This document shows, piece after piece, positions 8,972 to 18,567 of a DNA stretch of 64,000 nucleotides (position 1 is the stretch's first letter; the number at the start of each line of letters is the position of its first letter). Position numbers and translations under genes: made by a program. Source of the DNA: Sulfitobacter sp. DSM 110093 (GTDB lineage Bacteria; Pseudomonadota; Alphaproteobacteria; Rhodobacterales; Rhodobacteraceae); NCBI RefSeq assembly GCF_022788715.1, contig NZ_CP085167.1, forward strand, positions 486,001-550,000, written 5' to 3'. The notes below the pieces were generated by a model. That model ran no database searches, was not told the origin of the DNA, and saw only the letters and a program-made list of their open reading frames with translations.

Positions 8972-10720
8972 ATGATTAATCTTTCCAGCGTCATGGCCCG
9001 AAGGGTGCGGTTCTTGAACCGCTTGCACGCGTGGCGCGCGACTCGTGGGCGCGGGCGGGCGACAGGTTTTGTGTCTTCGCCCGAGCCGCGCACCATTGGT
9101 TCTTTTGCGCGGGGGCGGCAGTTGATCGCGGGCAATTATCTTTTTGCTGGCAGTCTGCTGACCGCGCCGCAGACCGCGATGTGGGAACTGGCCCCGCCAG
9201 ATCACGTCTTTGCGGCGGAACTGCATGGATTCGCATGGTTGGATGACCTTGCCGCAGTGGGCGACGCGCGGGCGCGGACAGCGGCGCAGGATTGGCTTTG
9301 GGATTGGATCGACCGCTTCGGGCGCGGGCAGGGGCCCGGCTGGACCCCGGCGCTGACGGGGCGGCGGCTGATCCGTTGGATCAACCATGCGCTTTTCATG
9401 TTGCGGGGCACGGAAGCCGAGCAGAGCGATGTTTTCTACCGTTCGTTAGAGCAACAGACCCGCTTTCTGTCGAAACGCTGGCGTGCCTCTGCGCCGGGGC
9501 TGCCTCGGTTCGAGGCGCTGACCGGGCTGATCTATGCGGGCCTGTCGCTTGAGGGGTTGGAGGAACTGGCCGATCCGGCGATCAAGGCATTGGCGCGCGA
9601 ATGTGCCATCCAGATCGACGCCGAGGGCGGCTTGCCCACCCGCAACCCCGAAGAATTGCTCGCCGTGTTTACCCTGCTGACATGGGCCGCTGCCGCGCTA
9701 AGCGATGCAGGCCGCAGCACGCCAAAGGAACATCTGACTGCGATCGAGCGTATCGCGCCCACCCTGCGCAGCCTGCGCCATGCGGATGGCGCTTTGGCGC
9801 GGTTCCATGGCGGCGGGCGCGGTATGGAAGGCTGGCTGGATCACGCGCTGGCGGCGGCCAAGGTCAAGACACGGCAGCCCGATGGGCTGGCGATGGGCTA
9901 TGCACGGCTGTCTGCGGGGCGCACCAGCGTGATTGTCGATGCCGCACCCCCGCCGGGTGGCTCGGCATCGGGCAATGCCCATGCCTCGACATTGGCGTTC
10001 GAGCTGACCTCGGGGCGGCGGCCCTTGGTTGTGAACTGCGGTTCAGGCGCGTCATTTGGGCTGGAGTGGCGTCGGGCAGGGCGGGCCACGCCGTCGCATT
10101 CGGCACTGTCGCTGGTCGGCCATTCCAGTGCGCGGCTGGCAGAGCCTGATCGCCACACGGGAGAAGAGGCGCTGATCCAAGGGCCGCGCCATGTGCCCGT
10201 CGAGATCGGAGAGGCGGCCGATGGGCTGCGCTTTGAAGGGGGGCACGATGCCTATCTGCGCAGCCACGGGCTGACCCATGCGCGACGGCTTGAATTGACG
10301 TCGGACGGGCGCGGCCTGTCGGGGGAAGACATGCTGCTGGCGATAGAGGATGCCGAGAAGCGGCGTTTCGACAAAATGCTGGATGCCACACGGCTGAAAG
10401 GAGTGCCCTTTGACATCCGCTTTCACCTCCACCCGGATGTAGATGCCACGGTTGACCTTGGCGGGGCTGCGACCTCAATGGCGCTGAAAAGTGGTGAGAT
10501 TTGGGTGTTTCGCCATGACGGTACGCATAATCTGTCTTTGGAACCGGGGGTTTACCTTGAGACGACCCGTCTTAAACCCCGCGCCGCGCAGCAGATCGTG
10601 CTGACCGGATATGCCATGAACTATGCCACGCGGGTGCGCTGGTCGTTGTCAAAAGCGCAGGAAACTGCGATTGGCGTGCGAGATTTGTCGATCGACGATC
10701 CCTATGCTGATGAAGACTGA
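8972..10720 (+). CDS. Heparinase II/III family protein
   Basis: The 582-residue protein has the layout of heparinase II/III-like proteins: an alpha/alpha toroid (about residues 70-300, with [37 protein letters not shown] and [12 protein letters not shown]) followed by a beta-sheet C-terminal domain (about 310-570, with [33 protein letters not shown] and [20 protein letters not shown]). These enzymes are polysaccharide lyases, but the substrate here is unknown and no signal peptide is visible. The ATG at 8972 has only a weak site; an ATG at 8993 is an alternative. It lies 16 bp upstream of purH and is probably co-transcribed with it, a pairing seen in Rhodobacterales. Confidence 0.87.
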   Translation: MINLSSVMARRVRFLNRLHAWRATRGRGRATGFVSSPEPRTIGSFARGRQLIAGNYLFAGSLLTAPQTAMWELAPPDHVFAAELHGFAWLDDLAAVGDARARTAAQDWLWDWIDRFGRGQGPGWTPALTGRRLIRWINHALFMLRGTEAEQSDVFYRSLEQQTRFLSKRWRASAPGLPRFEALTGLIYAGLSLEGLEELADPAIKALARECAIQIDAEGGLPTRNPEELLAVFTLLTWAAAALSDAGRSTPKEHLTAIERIAPTLRSLRHADGALARFHGGGRGMEGWLDHALAAAKVKTRQPDGLAMGYARLSAGRTSVIVDAAPPPGGSASGNAHASTLAFELTSGRRPLVVNCGSGASFGLEWRRAGRATPSHSALSLVGHSSARLAEPDRHTGEEALIQGPRHVPVEIGEAADGLRFEGGHDAYLRSHGLTHARRLELTSDGRGLSGEDMLLAIEDAEKRRFDKMLDATRLKGVPFDIRFHLHPDVDATVDLGGAATSMALKSGEIWVFRHDGTHNLSLEPGVYLETTRLKPRAAQQIVLTGYAMNYATRVRWSLSKAQETAIGVRDLSIDDPYADED

Positions 10721-10736
10721 CCAAGGAACCAGCCCC

Positions 10737-12323
10737 ATGCCCGATCTCTATCCCATCAAACGCGCTCTTCTTTCCGTATCCGACAAGACCGGTCTTTTGG
10801 ACCTTGGCAAAGCTTTGGCGGCACGCGGCGTGGAACTGCTCAGCACAGGCGGCACCGCAAAAGCACTGCGCGACGCGGGGCTTGAGGTGTTGGATGTGGC
10901 CGATGTGACGGGCTTCCCCGAGATGATGGATGGCCGCGTGAAGACGCTGCACCCGGTCGTGCATGGCGGTCTGCTGGCGCTGCGCGACAATGACGAACAC
11001 GTCAGCGCGATGAACGAACATAACATCGGGGCAATCGATCTGGTGGTGGTGAACCTTTATCCCTTCGAGGAAACCGTCGCCAAGGGCGCGGAATACGCCG
11101 AGGTGATCGAGAATATCGACATTGGCGGCCCGGCGATGATCCGTTCGGCGGCCAAGAACCACGGCTTCGTCAACGTCGTGGTCGACGTCGAGGATTACGC
11201 CGAGGTGATTGCTGAGATGGAGGCCAATGACGGCCAGACCACCTACGCCCTGCGCCAGCGCCTTGCCCAAACCGCCTATGCCCGCACCGCCGCCTATGAC
11301 ACGGCTGTCAGCACTTGGATGGCCGAGCAGGTTGCAGACACCCCGCGCCGCCGCACCTTTGGCGGCACGCTCGCGCAAACCCTGCGCTATGGCGAAAACC
11401 CGCATCAGCAGGCGGCGTTCTATACCGACGGCTCCACCGCGCCGGGGTTGGCGAACGCGGTGCAGCATCAGGGCAAGGAACTGTCCTACAACAACATCAA
11501 CGACACTGACGCCGCCTTTGCGCTGGTCAGCGAGTTTGACCCCAAAGATGGCCCCGCCTGCGCGATCATCAAACACGCCAACCCCTGCGGCGTGGCACGG
11601 GGCGAGACGATGCTGGACGCCTACAAACGCGCCTTTGATTGTGACCGCACCTCGGCCTTTGGCGGCATCATCGCCTTGAACCAGCCACTCGACGGGCCGA
11701 CTGCCGAAGCGATTGCTGCGATCTTTACCGAAGTTGTCATCGCCCCCGGCGCGGATGAGGATGCCAAGCGCATCTTTGCCGCGAAAAAGAACCTGCGTCT
11801 GCTGACCACCGAAGGTCTGGCCGACCCAGCCGCCGCTGCTTTGGCCGTGCGTCAAGTCTCGGGCGGGTTCCTCGTGCAGGACAAAGACGTGGGCCGCGTC
11901 AGCCGCGATGACCTCAAGGTCGTGACCAAGCGCAAGCCGTCGGATCAAGAACTCGACGACATGCTGTTTGCTTGGACCGTGGCGAAACACGTTAAATCCA
12001 ACGCGATCATCTACGTCAAAGACGGTGCCACAGTGGGCGTTGGTGCGGGCCAGATGAGCCGGGTGGACAGCACGCGCATCGCCGCGCGCAAGGCGCAAGA
12101 CATGGCCGAGGTGATGGATATCGACGCGCCGTTGACCCAAGGCTCGGTCGTGGCCTCTGATGCGTTCTTCCCCTTTGCCGACGGTCTTATCACGGCAGCG
12201 GAAGCCGGTGCCACGGCGCTGATCCAGCCCGGTGGCTCCATGCGCGACGACGAGGTGATCGCAGCAGCGGATGAAGCGGGCCTTGCCATGGTCTTCACCA
12301 ACATGCGCCACTTCCGGCACTAA
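10737..12323 (+). CDS. purH: Bifunctional AICAR formyltransferase / IMP cyclohydrolase
   Basis: PurH performs the last two steps of IMP synthesis. The 528-residue length is normal. The N-terminal cyclohydrolase domain shows [37 protein letters not shown] and [15 protein letters not shown]. The C-terminal formyltransferase domain shows [60 protein letters not shown] and AFFPFADG. The ATG at 10737 follows AAGGA; in-frame upstream codons overlap the heparinase gene and lack similarity. It heads a run with lspA (15-bp spacer), a lipoprotein and two M16 peptidases. Confidence 0.98.
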   Translation: MPDLYPIKRALLSVSDKTGLLDLGKALAARGVELLSTGGTAKALRDAGLEVLDVADVTGFPEMMDGRVKTLHPVVHGGLLALRDNDEHVSAMNEHNIGAIDLVVVNLYPFEETVAKGAEYAEVIENIDIGGPAMIRSAAKNHGFVNVVVDVEDYAEVIAEMEANDGQTTYALRQRLAQTAYARTAAYDTAVSTWMAEQVADTPRRRTFGGTLAQTLRYGENPHQQAAFYTDGSTAPGLANAVQHQGKELSYNNINDTDAAFALVSEFDPKDGPACAIIKHANPCGVARGETMLDAYKRAFDCDRTSAFGGIIALNQPLDGPTAEAIAAIFTEVVIAPGADEDAKRIFAAKKNLRLLTTEGLADPAAAALAVRQVSGGFLVQDKDVGRVSRDDLKVVTKRKPSDQELDDMLFAWTVAKHVKSNAIIYVKDGATVGVGAGQMSRVDSTRIAARKAQDMAEVMDIDAPLTQGSVVASDAFFPFADGLITAAEAGATALIQPGGSMRDDEVIAAADEAGLAMVFTNMRHFRH

Positions 12324-12338
12324 GCGAAGGGCAGCACC

Positions 12339-12827
12339 ATGCGGACATTCGGCATCGCGGCCTTTGTGGCCTTTCTGGTCGATCAGATCAGCAAATATGT
12401 GGTCATTCACATCATGGAGTTGGCACGTATCCGTTCCATTGATGTGCTGCCGCCGGTGCTGAATTTCCGCTATGGTGAAAACCGCGGCATTAACTTTGGC
12501 CTCGGCGGTGACATGAGCCAATGGGTGCTGATCGTGGTGGCGCTGGCGATCTGCGCGGGCGTCACCCTGTGGCTTTGGCGCAGCCCGCATGGGCGTTGGG
12601 CGCAACTGAGCGGTGGATTGTTGGTCGGCGGGGCGCTGGCGAATGTGGCGGATCGGCTGATCTATGGTTATGTGCTCGACTTCCTGAATAACTCTTGCTG
12701 TGGCATCAATAATCCCTTTGTTTACAACCTTGCCGATGTCTTCATTTTCGCCGGAGCCTTGGGCCTGATCCTCTTTACCGGAGAGCCAAAAAGCGCGTCC
12801 AAGCGCCGGGGCAAAAAAGGTCAGTGA
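12339..12827 (+). CDS. lspA: Lipoprotein signal peptidase II
   Basis: LspA removes the signal peptide of diacylglyceryl-modified prolipoproteins in the inner membrane. The 162-residue protein has about four membrane segments and the conserved blocks FLVDQISKY, NFRYGENRGINFG, GGALANVADRLIYGYVLDF and VYNLADVFIF; the last two carry the two catalytic aspartates (NVADR and NLADV). The C-terminus is a short basic tail (KSASKRRGKKGQ). It sits between purH and a lipoprotein gene, the latter a plausible substrate. Confidence 0.96.
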   Translation: MRTFGIAAFVAFLVDQISKYVVIHIMELARIRSIDVLPPVLNFRYGENRGINFGLGGDMSQWVLIVVALAICAGVTLWLWRSPHGRWAQLSGGLLVGGALANVADRLIYGYVLDFLNNSCCGINNPFVYNLADVFIFAGALGLILFTGEPKSASKRRGKKGQ

Positions 12828-12878
12828 CATTGCCCGCCTGCCTGCGATATTGAGAGGCAGACCCCGAAAGGAGACACC

Positions 12879-13391
12879 ATGCGTCGCATTGCCCTCATCA
12901 GCTTGATCCCGCTGGCCCTCGCCGCCTGCAGCAATCAGGGCCTTCGCGATTTGCAGCCTGTTTCTGACGGCCCGGATGAGTTCTTGATCCAACCGGTCAA
13001 GCCGCTGGAACGCCCTGACAGTTTGAACAGCTTGCCCGTCCCCACACCGGGGCAGGCGAACCTGACCGATCGTTCGGCGATTGCCGAAGGCGTTGCAGCC
13101 TTTGGCGGGCGGCTGGATACGTCCGGTGGTATCCCCGCAGGGGACGCAGCACTGGTGCAACATGCGGGCCGGATGGGTGTTCAACCCGGTATTCGCGGCA
13201 CATTGGCACAGTCCGATGCCGAATTCCGCAAGCGCAAAGGGCGGTTCACCCAGTTCCGCATCGTGCCGGTGGATCGCTACAGCCAAGCCTACCAGCGGCA
13301 AACACTTGATGCCCATAGCGAGGCGGAGCGCTGGCGCAAAGCAGGCGGGCGCACGCCGTCTTACCCTCCGCAAGACACACGTTTTCGCTAG
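12879..13391 (+). CDS. DUF3035 lipoprotein
   Basis: The 170-residue protein begins with a type II signal peptide, MRRIALISLIPLALAACSNQ, with lipobox LAAC (Cys17 lipidated). The remainder is DUF3035-like, with PVSDGPDEFLIQPVKPLE near the N-terminus and low predicted secondary structure; the name reflects a conserved alphaproteobacterial family of unknown function. The ATG follows AAAGGAG at 6 bp. It lies 51 bp after lspA and 64 bp before the first M16 peptidase and probably belongs to the same transcript. Outer-membrane location is inferred from Ser at +2 (not Asp). Confidence 0.88.
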   Translation: MRRIALISLIPLALAACSNQGLRDLQPVSDGPDEFLIQPVKPLERPDSLNSLPVPTPGQANLTDRSAIAEGVAAFGGRLDTSGGIPAGDAALVQHAGRMGVQPGIRGTLAQSDAEFRKRKGRFTQFRIVPVDRYSQAYQRQTLDAHSEAERWRKAGGRTPSYPPQDTRFR

Positions 13392-13455
13392 GCTTCTTGA
13401 AAGTAGCGTCAGACCGCGTAGGTAATGCGGGAGGCGATATATTTCGAGGTAAGCA

Positions 13456-14802
13456 ATGATCCGACTGCCGATGATGGCGGCCCTGGTGGCGACGCTCTTC
13501 ACAGCCCCCTCCGCGCAGGCGCGCGATAACGAGAATGAGGCGGTAACCCATTTCACCCTCGATAACGGCATGGAGGTTGTGGTCGTAGAAGACCACCGCG
13601 CCCCGGTCGTGCAGCAGATGGTCTGGTACCGCGCAGGCTCAGCCGATGAACCCAAAGGGTCATCCGGCGTGGCGCATTTTCTTGAACACCTGCTGTTCAA
13701 AGCCACCGACAAACTTGAGTCGGGCGAGTTTTCGGCCACCGTCGCGGCAAACGGCGGGCGCGACAATGCCTTCACCAGCTACGACTACACCGCCTACTTC
13801 CAGCGCGTCGCCGCCGACCGCCTCGGCCTGATGATGGAGATGGAGGCCGACCGGATGAAAAACATCCGCCTCACCCCCGAAAACATCGAAACCGAACGCG
13901 ATGTGATTTTGGAAGAGCGCAACCAGCGGACCGAGAACAACCCAGCCGCGCTGTTCAGCGAACAAGTCAACGCTGCACAATATCTCAACCACCGCTACGG
14001 CGTGCCGATCATCGGCTGGAAACATGAGATGGAGGAGTTGGACCTTGAAGATGCGCTGTCTTTCTATGAGCTCTACTATTCGCCCAACAACGCGATCCTC
14101 GTCGTCTCAGGCGATGTGATGCCCGAGGACGTACGCGAATTGGCTGAAGCCACCTATGGTCAGATCCCCGCCAACCCTGACCTGCCCGAGCGCCTGCGGA
14201 CCGAAGAGCCGCCGCAGATCGCCGAGCGCCGGTTGATCTACCAAGACGCCCGCGTGGCCCAGCCCTATGTGCGCCGCTCCTACCTTGCCCAAGAGCGGGA
14301 CAGCGGTGCGCAGGAAGAGGCGGCGGCGCTTTTGCTTCTTAGCGAATTGCTGGGCGGCGGCACCACCTCCTACCTCGCTGAAAAGCTGCAATTCGACGAA
14401 CAGATCGCCAATTACACCGGCGCCTTCTACAAGGCCGATACGCTGGACGACACGACCTTTGATGTTGTGGTGCTGCCCGTGCCCGGTGTCAGCCTTCAGC
14501 AAGCTGAAGAGGCACTGGACGAGGTGCTGGTGCAGTTCATGGAAGCCGGGGTGGACCCAGAACACCTTGAGCGCCTTAAGGCGCAATTGCGCGCCGATCA
14601 GATTTACGCCCGCGACGATGCCGACCGCGTGGCAAACCGCTATGGCTCGGCCCTCGCCATCGGTCTGACGGTGCAAGACGTGCAAGACTGGCCCGATGTG
14701 CTGCAAGCCGTCACCGCCGAAGACATCATGCAGGCGGCCCGCACCCTGTTCGACAAACGCGCATCGGTCACCGGTTGGCTGATGAAGGAGGACGCGCAAT
14801 GA
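13456..14802 (+). CDS. M16 zinc metallopeptidase, catalytic subunit
   Basis: The 448-residue protein has a signal peptide (IRLPMMAALVATLFTAPSAQA) and an M16A/B peptidase fold. The inverted zinc motif HxxEH is intact in VAHFLEHLLFK, with the downstream glutamate in the ILEERNQRTE helix, and the second half carries the usual R/Y-containing non-catalytic repeat. It is therefore predicted to be an active periplasmic peptidase acting on short or unfolded peptides. Its stop overlaps the start of the next M16 gene by 4 bp, so the two are translated together as the typical active/inactive pair. Confidence 0.93.
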   Translation: MIRLPMMAALVATLFTAPSAQARDNENEAVTHFTLDNGMEVVVVEDHRAPVVQQMVWYRAGSADEPKGSSGVAHFLEHLLFKATDKLESGEFSATVAANGGRDNAFTSYDYTAYFQRVAADRLGLMMEMEADRMKNIRLTPENIETERDVILEERNQRTENNPAALFSEQVNAAQYLNHRYGVPIIGWKHEMEELDLEDALSFYELYYSPNNAILVVSGDVMPEDVRELAEATYGQIPANPDLPERLRTEEPPQIAERRLIYQDARVAQPYVRRSYLAQERDSGAQEEAAALLLLSELLGGGTTSYLAEKLQFDEQIANYTGAFYKADTLDDTTFDVVVLPVPGVSLQQAEEALDEVLVQFMEAGVDPEHLERLKAQLRADQIYARDDADRVANRYGSALAIGLTVQDVQDWPDVLQAVTAEDIMQAARTLFDKRASVTGWLMKEDAQ

Positions 14803-16121
14803 GACTGTTCTACGCCCTGATCCTAACGGTTTTCGCCGCACTCCCCGCCCGCGCCGAAGTCGACATTCAACCCGTCACCAGCCCCGGCGGCATCACCGCT
14901 TGGCTGGTCGAAGAACATTCGATCCCCTTTGTTGCCTTGGAAATCCGTTTCCGGGGCGGCGCGTCCTTGGACGCCCCCGGCAAACGCGGCGCGATCAACC
15001 TGATGACCGGCCTTTTGGAGGAAGGCGCAGGCGACATGGACGCGCGCGCCTTCAGCCGCGAGACCGAAGCGCTGGCAACCAACTTCAGTTTCGACGTGTC
15101 GGATGACTCGCTTTCCGTCTCTGCCCGTTTCCTGACCGAAAACCGCGAAGCCTCCATCGAGCTTTTGCGCGCCGCATTGTTAGAGCCGCGGTTTGACGAA
15201 GACGCGGTAGAGCGTGTGCGCGGTCAGGTGATCTCGAACATCCAGTCGAACCAGAAAGACCCGAACGACATCGCCCGCCAGACCTTCGACAAGATCGCCT
15301 TTGGCGACCACCCCTACGGCAGTTCGCTGAACGGCACGTTGGAGACGGTGGCCGGATTGACCCGCGATGACCTGACTGGGGCGCGTAAGGCCGTGCTGGC
15401 CCGTGACCGCATCTATGTCGGCGCGGTGGGCGACATCACCCCCGAAGAACTGGGCGAGTTGCTCGATACGCTGCTGGGCGATCTGCCGGCCAAGGGCGCG
15501 CCGATGCCCCCGCGCGCTGAAGTCGATATCCCCGCGGGCACGACAGTGGTCGATTTCGCCACACCGCAATCCGTTGCGATCCTCGGCCAGCCGGGCCTCG
15601 CGCAGGACGATCCCGATTGGTTCACGGCAACGGTGCTGAACCACGTGCTTGGCGGCGGCGGTTTCGAATCCCGTCTGATGACCGAGGTGCGCGAGAAGCG
15701 CGGTCTGACCTATGGCGTCTATTCCTACCTCGCCCCGCGCGATCTGGCTGAGACCTATCTCGGCTCTGTCAGTTCGGCCAATGACCGTATCGGCGAGGCG
15801 ATTGAAGTGATCCGCACCGAATGGGCCAAAGCCGCAACCGAGGGCATCACGCAAGAGGAACTGGAGGCCGCCAAGACCTATATCACCGGTGCCTATCCCC
15901 TGCGTTTTGACGGCAACGGGCCGATCGCCAACATCCTTGTCGGGATGCAGATGCTCGGCCTGCCGATTGATTATATCGCCACCCGTAACGACAAGGTCGA
16001 AGCGGTCACGTTAGAAGACGTCAAGCGCGTCGCGGCGGAGTTGCTGGACCCTGAAAACCTGCATTTCGTCGTCGTCGGCCAGCCCGAAGGGCTCGAAGCC
16101 TCTACCCCTCCGCAGGAATGA
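14799..16121 (+). CDS. M16 peptidase-like protein, non-catalytic partner
   Basis: The 440-residue protein has a signal peptide (MRLFYALILTVFAALPARA) and the M16 fold, but the position equivalent to HxxEH reads INLMTGLLEEGAGD, so the zinc ligands are absent. The C-terminal half keeps the LGGGGFESRLMTEVREKRGLTYGVY block typical of the substrate-binding half of M16B pairs. By analogy with bacterial two-subunit M16 enzymes it should form a heterodimer with the preceding catalytic subunit. The ATG overlaps the previous stop (ATGA at 14799); an upstream start at 14775 would lack the signal peptide position. Confidence 0.92.
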   Translation: MRLFYALILTVFAALPARAEVDIQPVTSPGGITAWLVEEHSIPFVALEIRFRGGASLDAPGKRGAINLMTGLLEEGAGDMDARAFSRETEALATNFSFDVSDDSLSVSARFLTENREASIELLRAALLEPRFDEDAVERVRGQVISNIQSNQKDPNDIARQTFDKIAFGDHPYGSSLNGTLETVAGLTRDDLTGARKAVLARDRIYVGAVGDITPEELGELLDTLLGDLPAKGAPMPPRAEVDIPAGTTVVDFATPQSVAILGQPGLAQDDPDWFTATVLNHVLGGGGFESRLMTEVREKRGLTYGVYSYLAPRDLAETYLGSVSSANDRIGEAIEVIRTEWAKAATEGITQEELEAAKTYITGAYPLRFDGNGPIANILVGMQMLGLPIDYIATRNDKVEAVTLEDVKRVAAELLDPENLHFVVVGQPEGLEASTPPQE

Positions 16122-16157
16122 AAAAAGCGCCGCTCCCGAAGGGGGGCGGCGCTTTCA
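16121..16157. terminator. Bidirectional intrinsic terminator between the M16 pair and the aldehyde dehydrogenase
   Basis: A 10-bp perfect stem (16124-16133 with 16146-16155) lies directly after the M16 stop. On the minus strand it ends in TTTTTTCATT, a good terminator for the convergent deoC-aldehyde dehydrogenase transcript. On the plus strand only TTT follows, so termination there is weaker. Confidence 0.8.
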
Positions 16158-16177
16158 CTGCATCTCGGCGATAGGGT

Positions 16178-18523
16178 TTATTCGCCGTAGGGCACCCAGA
16201 TGTTCTTAACCTCGGTTGCGGCTTGCAAGAATGCACGCCCCGCACCCTCGGCCCCGAACCAATCGCGCGCCATGCCGTGGTTGACCCAAGTGCGCTTGAT
16301 GTTACTCGCTGCGCCTTTTTCAACCACGGCTGAGAGTTCCGCCGCGCCAAAGCTCCAGACGGCATCAATGTCCATATGTCGCGCCATCGGGTCAGCCAAA
16401 TCGGCCTGCGGCCCGGTCAGGATATTCACCACGCCCGCAGGTACGTCGGAAGTCTCCAACACCTGCACGAAATCGGTCGCCGCCAGCGGGAAGGGTTCGC
16501 TCGCCGAAAGGATCACTCGGTTGCCCATGGCAATCGCGGGCGCCATGCAAGAGATCAGACCCAAAAGCGGTGCCTCTGCCGGGCAAAGCGCCCCGATCAC
16601 GCCCACAGGTTCCTTCATCGCCAGCGCCACGCCCCGGATCGGCACCCCATGCACCTGACCGTCGTATTTGTCAGCCCAAGCGGCATAGGTGAATAGCCGG
16701 TCAATGGCGGCAACAACCTCTTTGCGGCCATTCTTTGTCCCCTGCATCGCATCCAGCCGCGCGGCGAACTCATCGCCCCGCGCCGAGAGGTTTTCGGCGA
16801 TGTAGTAGAGGATCTGCGCCCGCAGATGGCCCGTGGTTTTCGACCACCCCTTCGCCGCATGCGCCGCCTCGACGGCGTTGCGGACATCTTTGCGGCTGGC
16901 AAGGCTGACATGCCCCAAAAGCCCGCCGGACTTGCCCCAGACTGGTGCCGAATAGCCCCCATCGGGCCGGGCTTGCTTGCCCCCGATATAAAGTTTCGCC
17001 GTGCGGTCGATCCCGTCTTCCGGGCCGCCCTCACCGGTGAAGGCTTCGATTTCTTTCAACGGCTTCTGGGCGGTCTTGGGCTTGGTATAGCCCGCCAGAC
17101 CTTCCCAGCCGCCCTCACGGCCAAAGCCGCTCTCGCGCTTGCCGCCAAAGCCAGCCGCCGCATCCATCATATTGGTCCCGTTGACCCAAACGATCCCGGT
17201 CTCCAACTGTGGCGCAATATCAAGGGCGAGGTTCACATTTTCGGTCCAGACCGTCGCCGCCAGCCCATAGCGCGTGTTGTTGGCAAGCTGCACCGCCTCG
17301 CTGGGCGTACGGAAAGTGGTCGAGACCAGCACCGGCCCGAAAATCTCTTCCTGCATCAGCGTATCCGCCGGGTTCAGCCCGGTGATCAGCGTCGGCGGAT
17401 AGAAACATCCCTGCTCAGGCATGTCACCCGGTGTGACAAAACGCTCGCCCGCGGTGTTTGCCTCCACCATGTCACTCACGCGCTTGTATTGCACCGGGTC
17501 CACCAGCGCGCCCACGTCAATGCTCTTGTCCAGCGGATCGCCAATGCGCAGCTTCTCCATCCGGGTGCGCAGCTTGGCATAGAATCGATCCGCAACAGGC
17601 TCATGCACCAACAGGCGCGAGCCCGCACAGCAGACCTGCCCCTGATTGAACCAGATCGCGTCAACCAGCCCCTCGACCGCGCTATCAAGGTCGGCGTCAT
17701 CAAAAACGATGTAAGGCGACTTGCCCCCCAGCTCCAAGGTCAGCGCCTTGCCCGAGCCTGCCGTCGCCTCACGAATGCGGCGCCCTACGGCAGTGGAACC
17801 GGTAAAGGCGATCTTGTCGATATCCTCATGGGTGACGATCATCTCGCCCACGGCACCATCACCGGTGACAATGTTAACCACACCTTTCGGCAACCCGGCC
17901 TGACGGCAAATGTCCGCAAACAAAAGCGCGGTCAGCGAGGTATATTCCGCAGGCTTCAACACCACCGTGTTGCCCATCGCCAGCGCCGGGGCGATCTTCC
18001 ACGCCAGCATCAGCAGCGGGAAGTTCCAAGGAATGATCTGACCGCAAACCCCAAGCGCCTGTGCATCGGGCAACTCACTCTCCATCAGCTGCGCCATGCC
18101 CGCGTGATAATAGAAATGCCGCTGCGCCAAAGGCACGTCGATATCGCGCGCCTCACGAATGGGCTTGCCGTTGTCCAAGACCTCCAAGACCGCAAACAAC
18201 CGCGCGTGTTTCTGCAACAACCGCGCCAGCGCATAAATATGCCGCGCCCGGCCATGGCCGCCCAGCTTCTCCCACTTCGGCTGCGCCTTGCGCGCCGCCT
18301 TCACAGCGCTATCGACATCGCCCTGCGTCGCCTGCGTCAGGCTGGCCAAAACCTCTCCCGTCGCCGGGTTGGTGCTGTCAAACCCCGCCCCCGGCGCGGT
18401 GAACGACCCATCAATGAAGTGACCAAAACGCCCGCCCTGATCCACGATCCACGCCAGCGCATCTGCCGCCGATTCCGGGGCTGGCCCGTATTCCATGCTC
18501 TCAAAAATCTCGGACACGCTCAT
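16178..18523 (-). CDS. Tandem aldehyde dehydrogenase (complete domain fused to a partial second domain)
   Basis: The 781-residue protein is a fusion. Residues about 35-490 form a full NAD(P)-dependent aldehyde dehydrogenase: IIPWNFPLLMLAWK, FTGSTAVGRRI, the catalytic Glu in TLELGGKSP and the catalytic Cys in NQGQVCCAGSRL (about residue 300), then EEIFGPVL. Residues about 510-781 repeat only the NAD-binding portion (YIGGKQARPDGGYS, GVIGALCPAEAPLLG, GNRVILSASEPFP, GVVNILTGP) and end before a second catalytic cysteine. The ATG at 18523 has AAGGA 8 bp upstream. It follows deoC after 44 bp, so it probably oxidises acetaldehyde released from deoxyribose 5-phosphate. Confidence 0.92.
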   Translation of the reverse strand: MSVSEIFESMEYGPAPESAADALAWIVDQGGRFGHFIDGSFTAPGAGFDSTNPATGEVLASLTQATQGDVDSAVKAARKAQPKWEKLGGHGRARHIYALARLLQKHARLFAVLEVLDNGKPIREARDIDVPLAQRHFYYHAGMAQLMESELPDAQALGVCGQIIPWNFPLLMLAWKIAPALAMGNTVVLKPAEYTSLTALLFADICRQAGLPKGVVNIVTGDGAVGEMIVTHEDIDKIAFTGSTAVGRRIREATAGSGKALTLELGGKSPYIVFDDADLDSAVEGLVDAIWFNQGQVCCAGSRLLVHEPVADRFYAKLRTRMEKLRIGDPLDKSIDVGALVDPVQYKRVSDMVEANTAGERFVTPGDMPEQGCFYPPTLITGLNPADTLMQEEIFGPVLVSTTFRTPSEAVQLANNTRYGLAATVWTENVNLALDIAPQLETGIVWVNGTNMMDAAAGFGGKRESGFGREGGWEGLAGYTKPKTAQKPLKEIEAFTGEGGPEDGIDRTAKLYIGGKQARPDGGYSAPVWGKSGGLLGHVSLASRKDVRNAVEAAHAAKGWSKTTGHLRAQILYYIAENLSARGDEFAARLDAMQGTKNGRKEVVAAIDRLFTYAAWADKYDGQVHGVPIRGVALAMKEPVGVIGALCPAEAPLLGLISCMAPAIAMGNRVILSASEPFPLAATDFVQVLETSDVPAGVVNILTGPQADLADPMARHMDIDAVWSFGAAELSAVVEKGAASNIKRTWVNHGMARDWFGAEGAGRAFLQAATEVKNIWVPYGE

Positions 18524-18567
18524 GCCTTCATCCTTTTCCAAATACCGTCCCGCAGCCTGCAACAGGC

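Noticed and set aside
10572..13775. A 1,067-residue open frame on the minus strand across purH, lspA, the lipoprotein and an M16 gene
   Set aside because: It is antisense to five well-supported genes and reads as low-similarity sequence rich in His/Arg/Gly, the usual by-product of high-GC codon bias.
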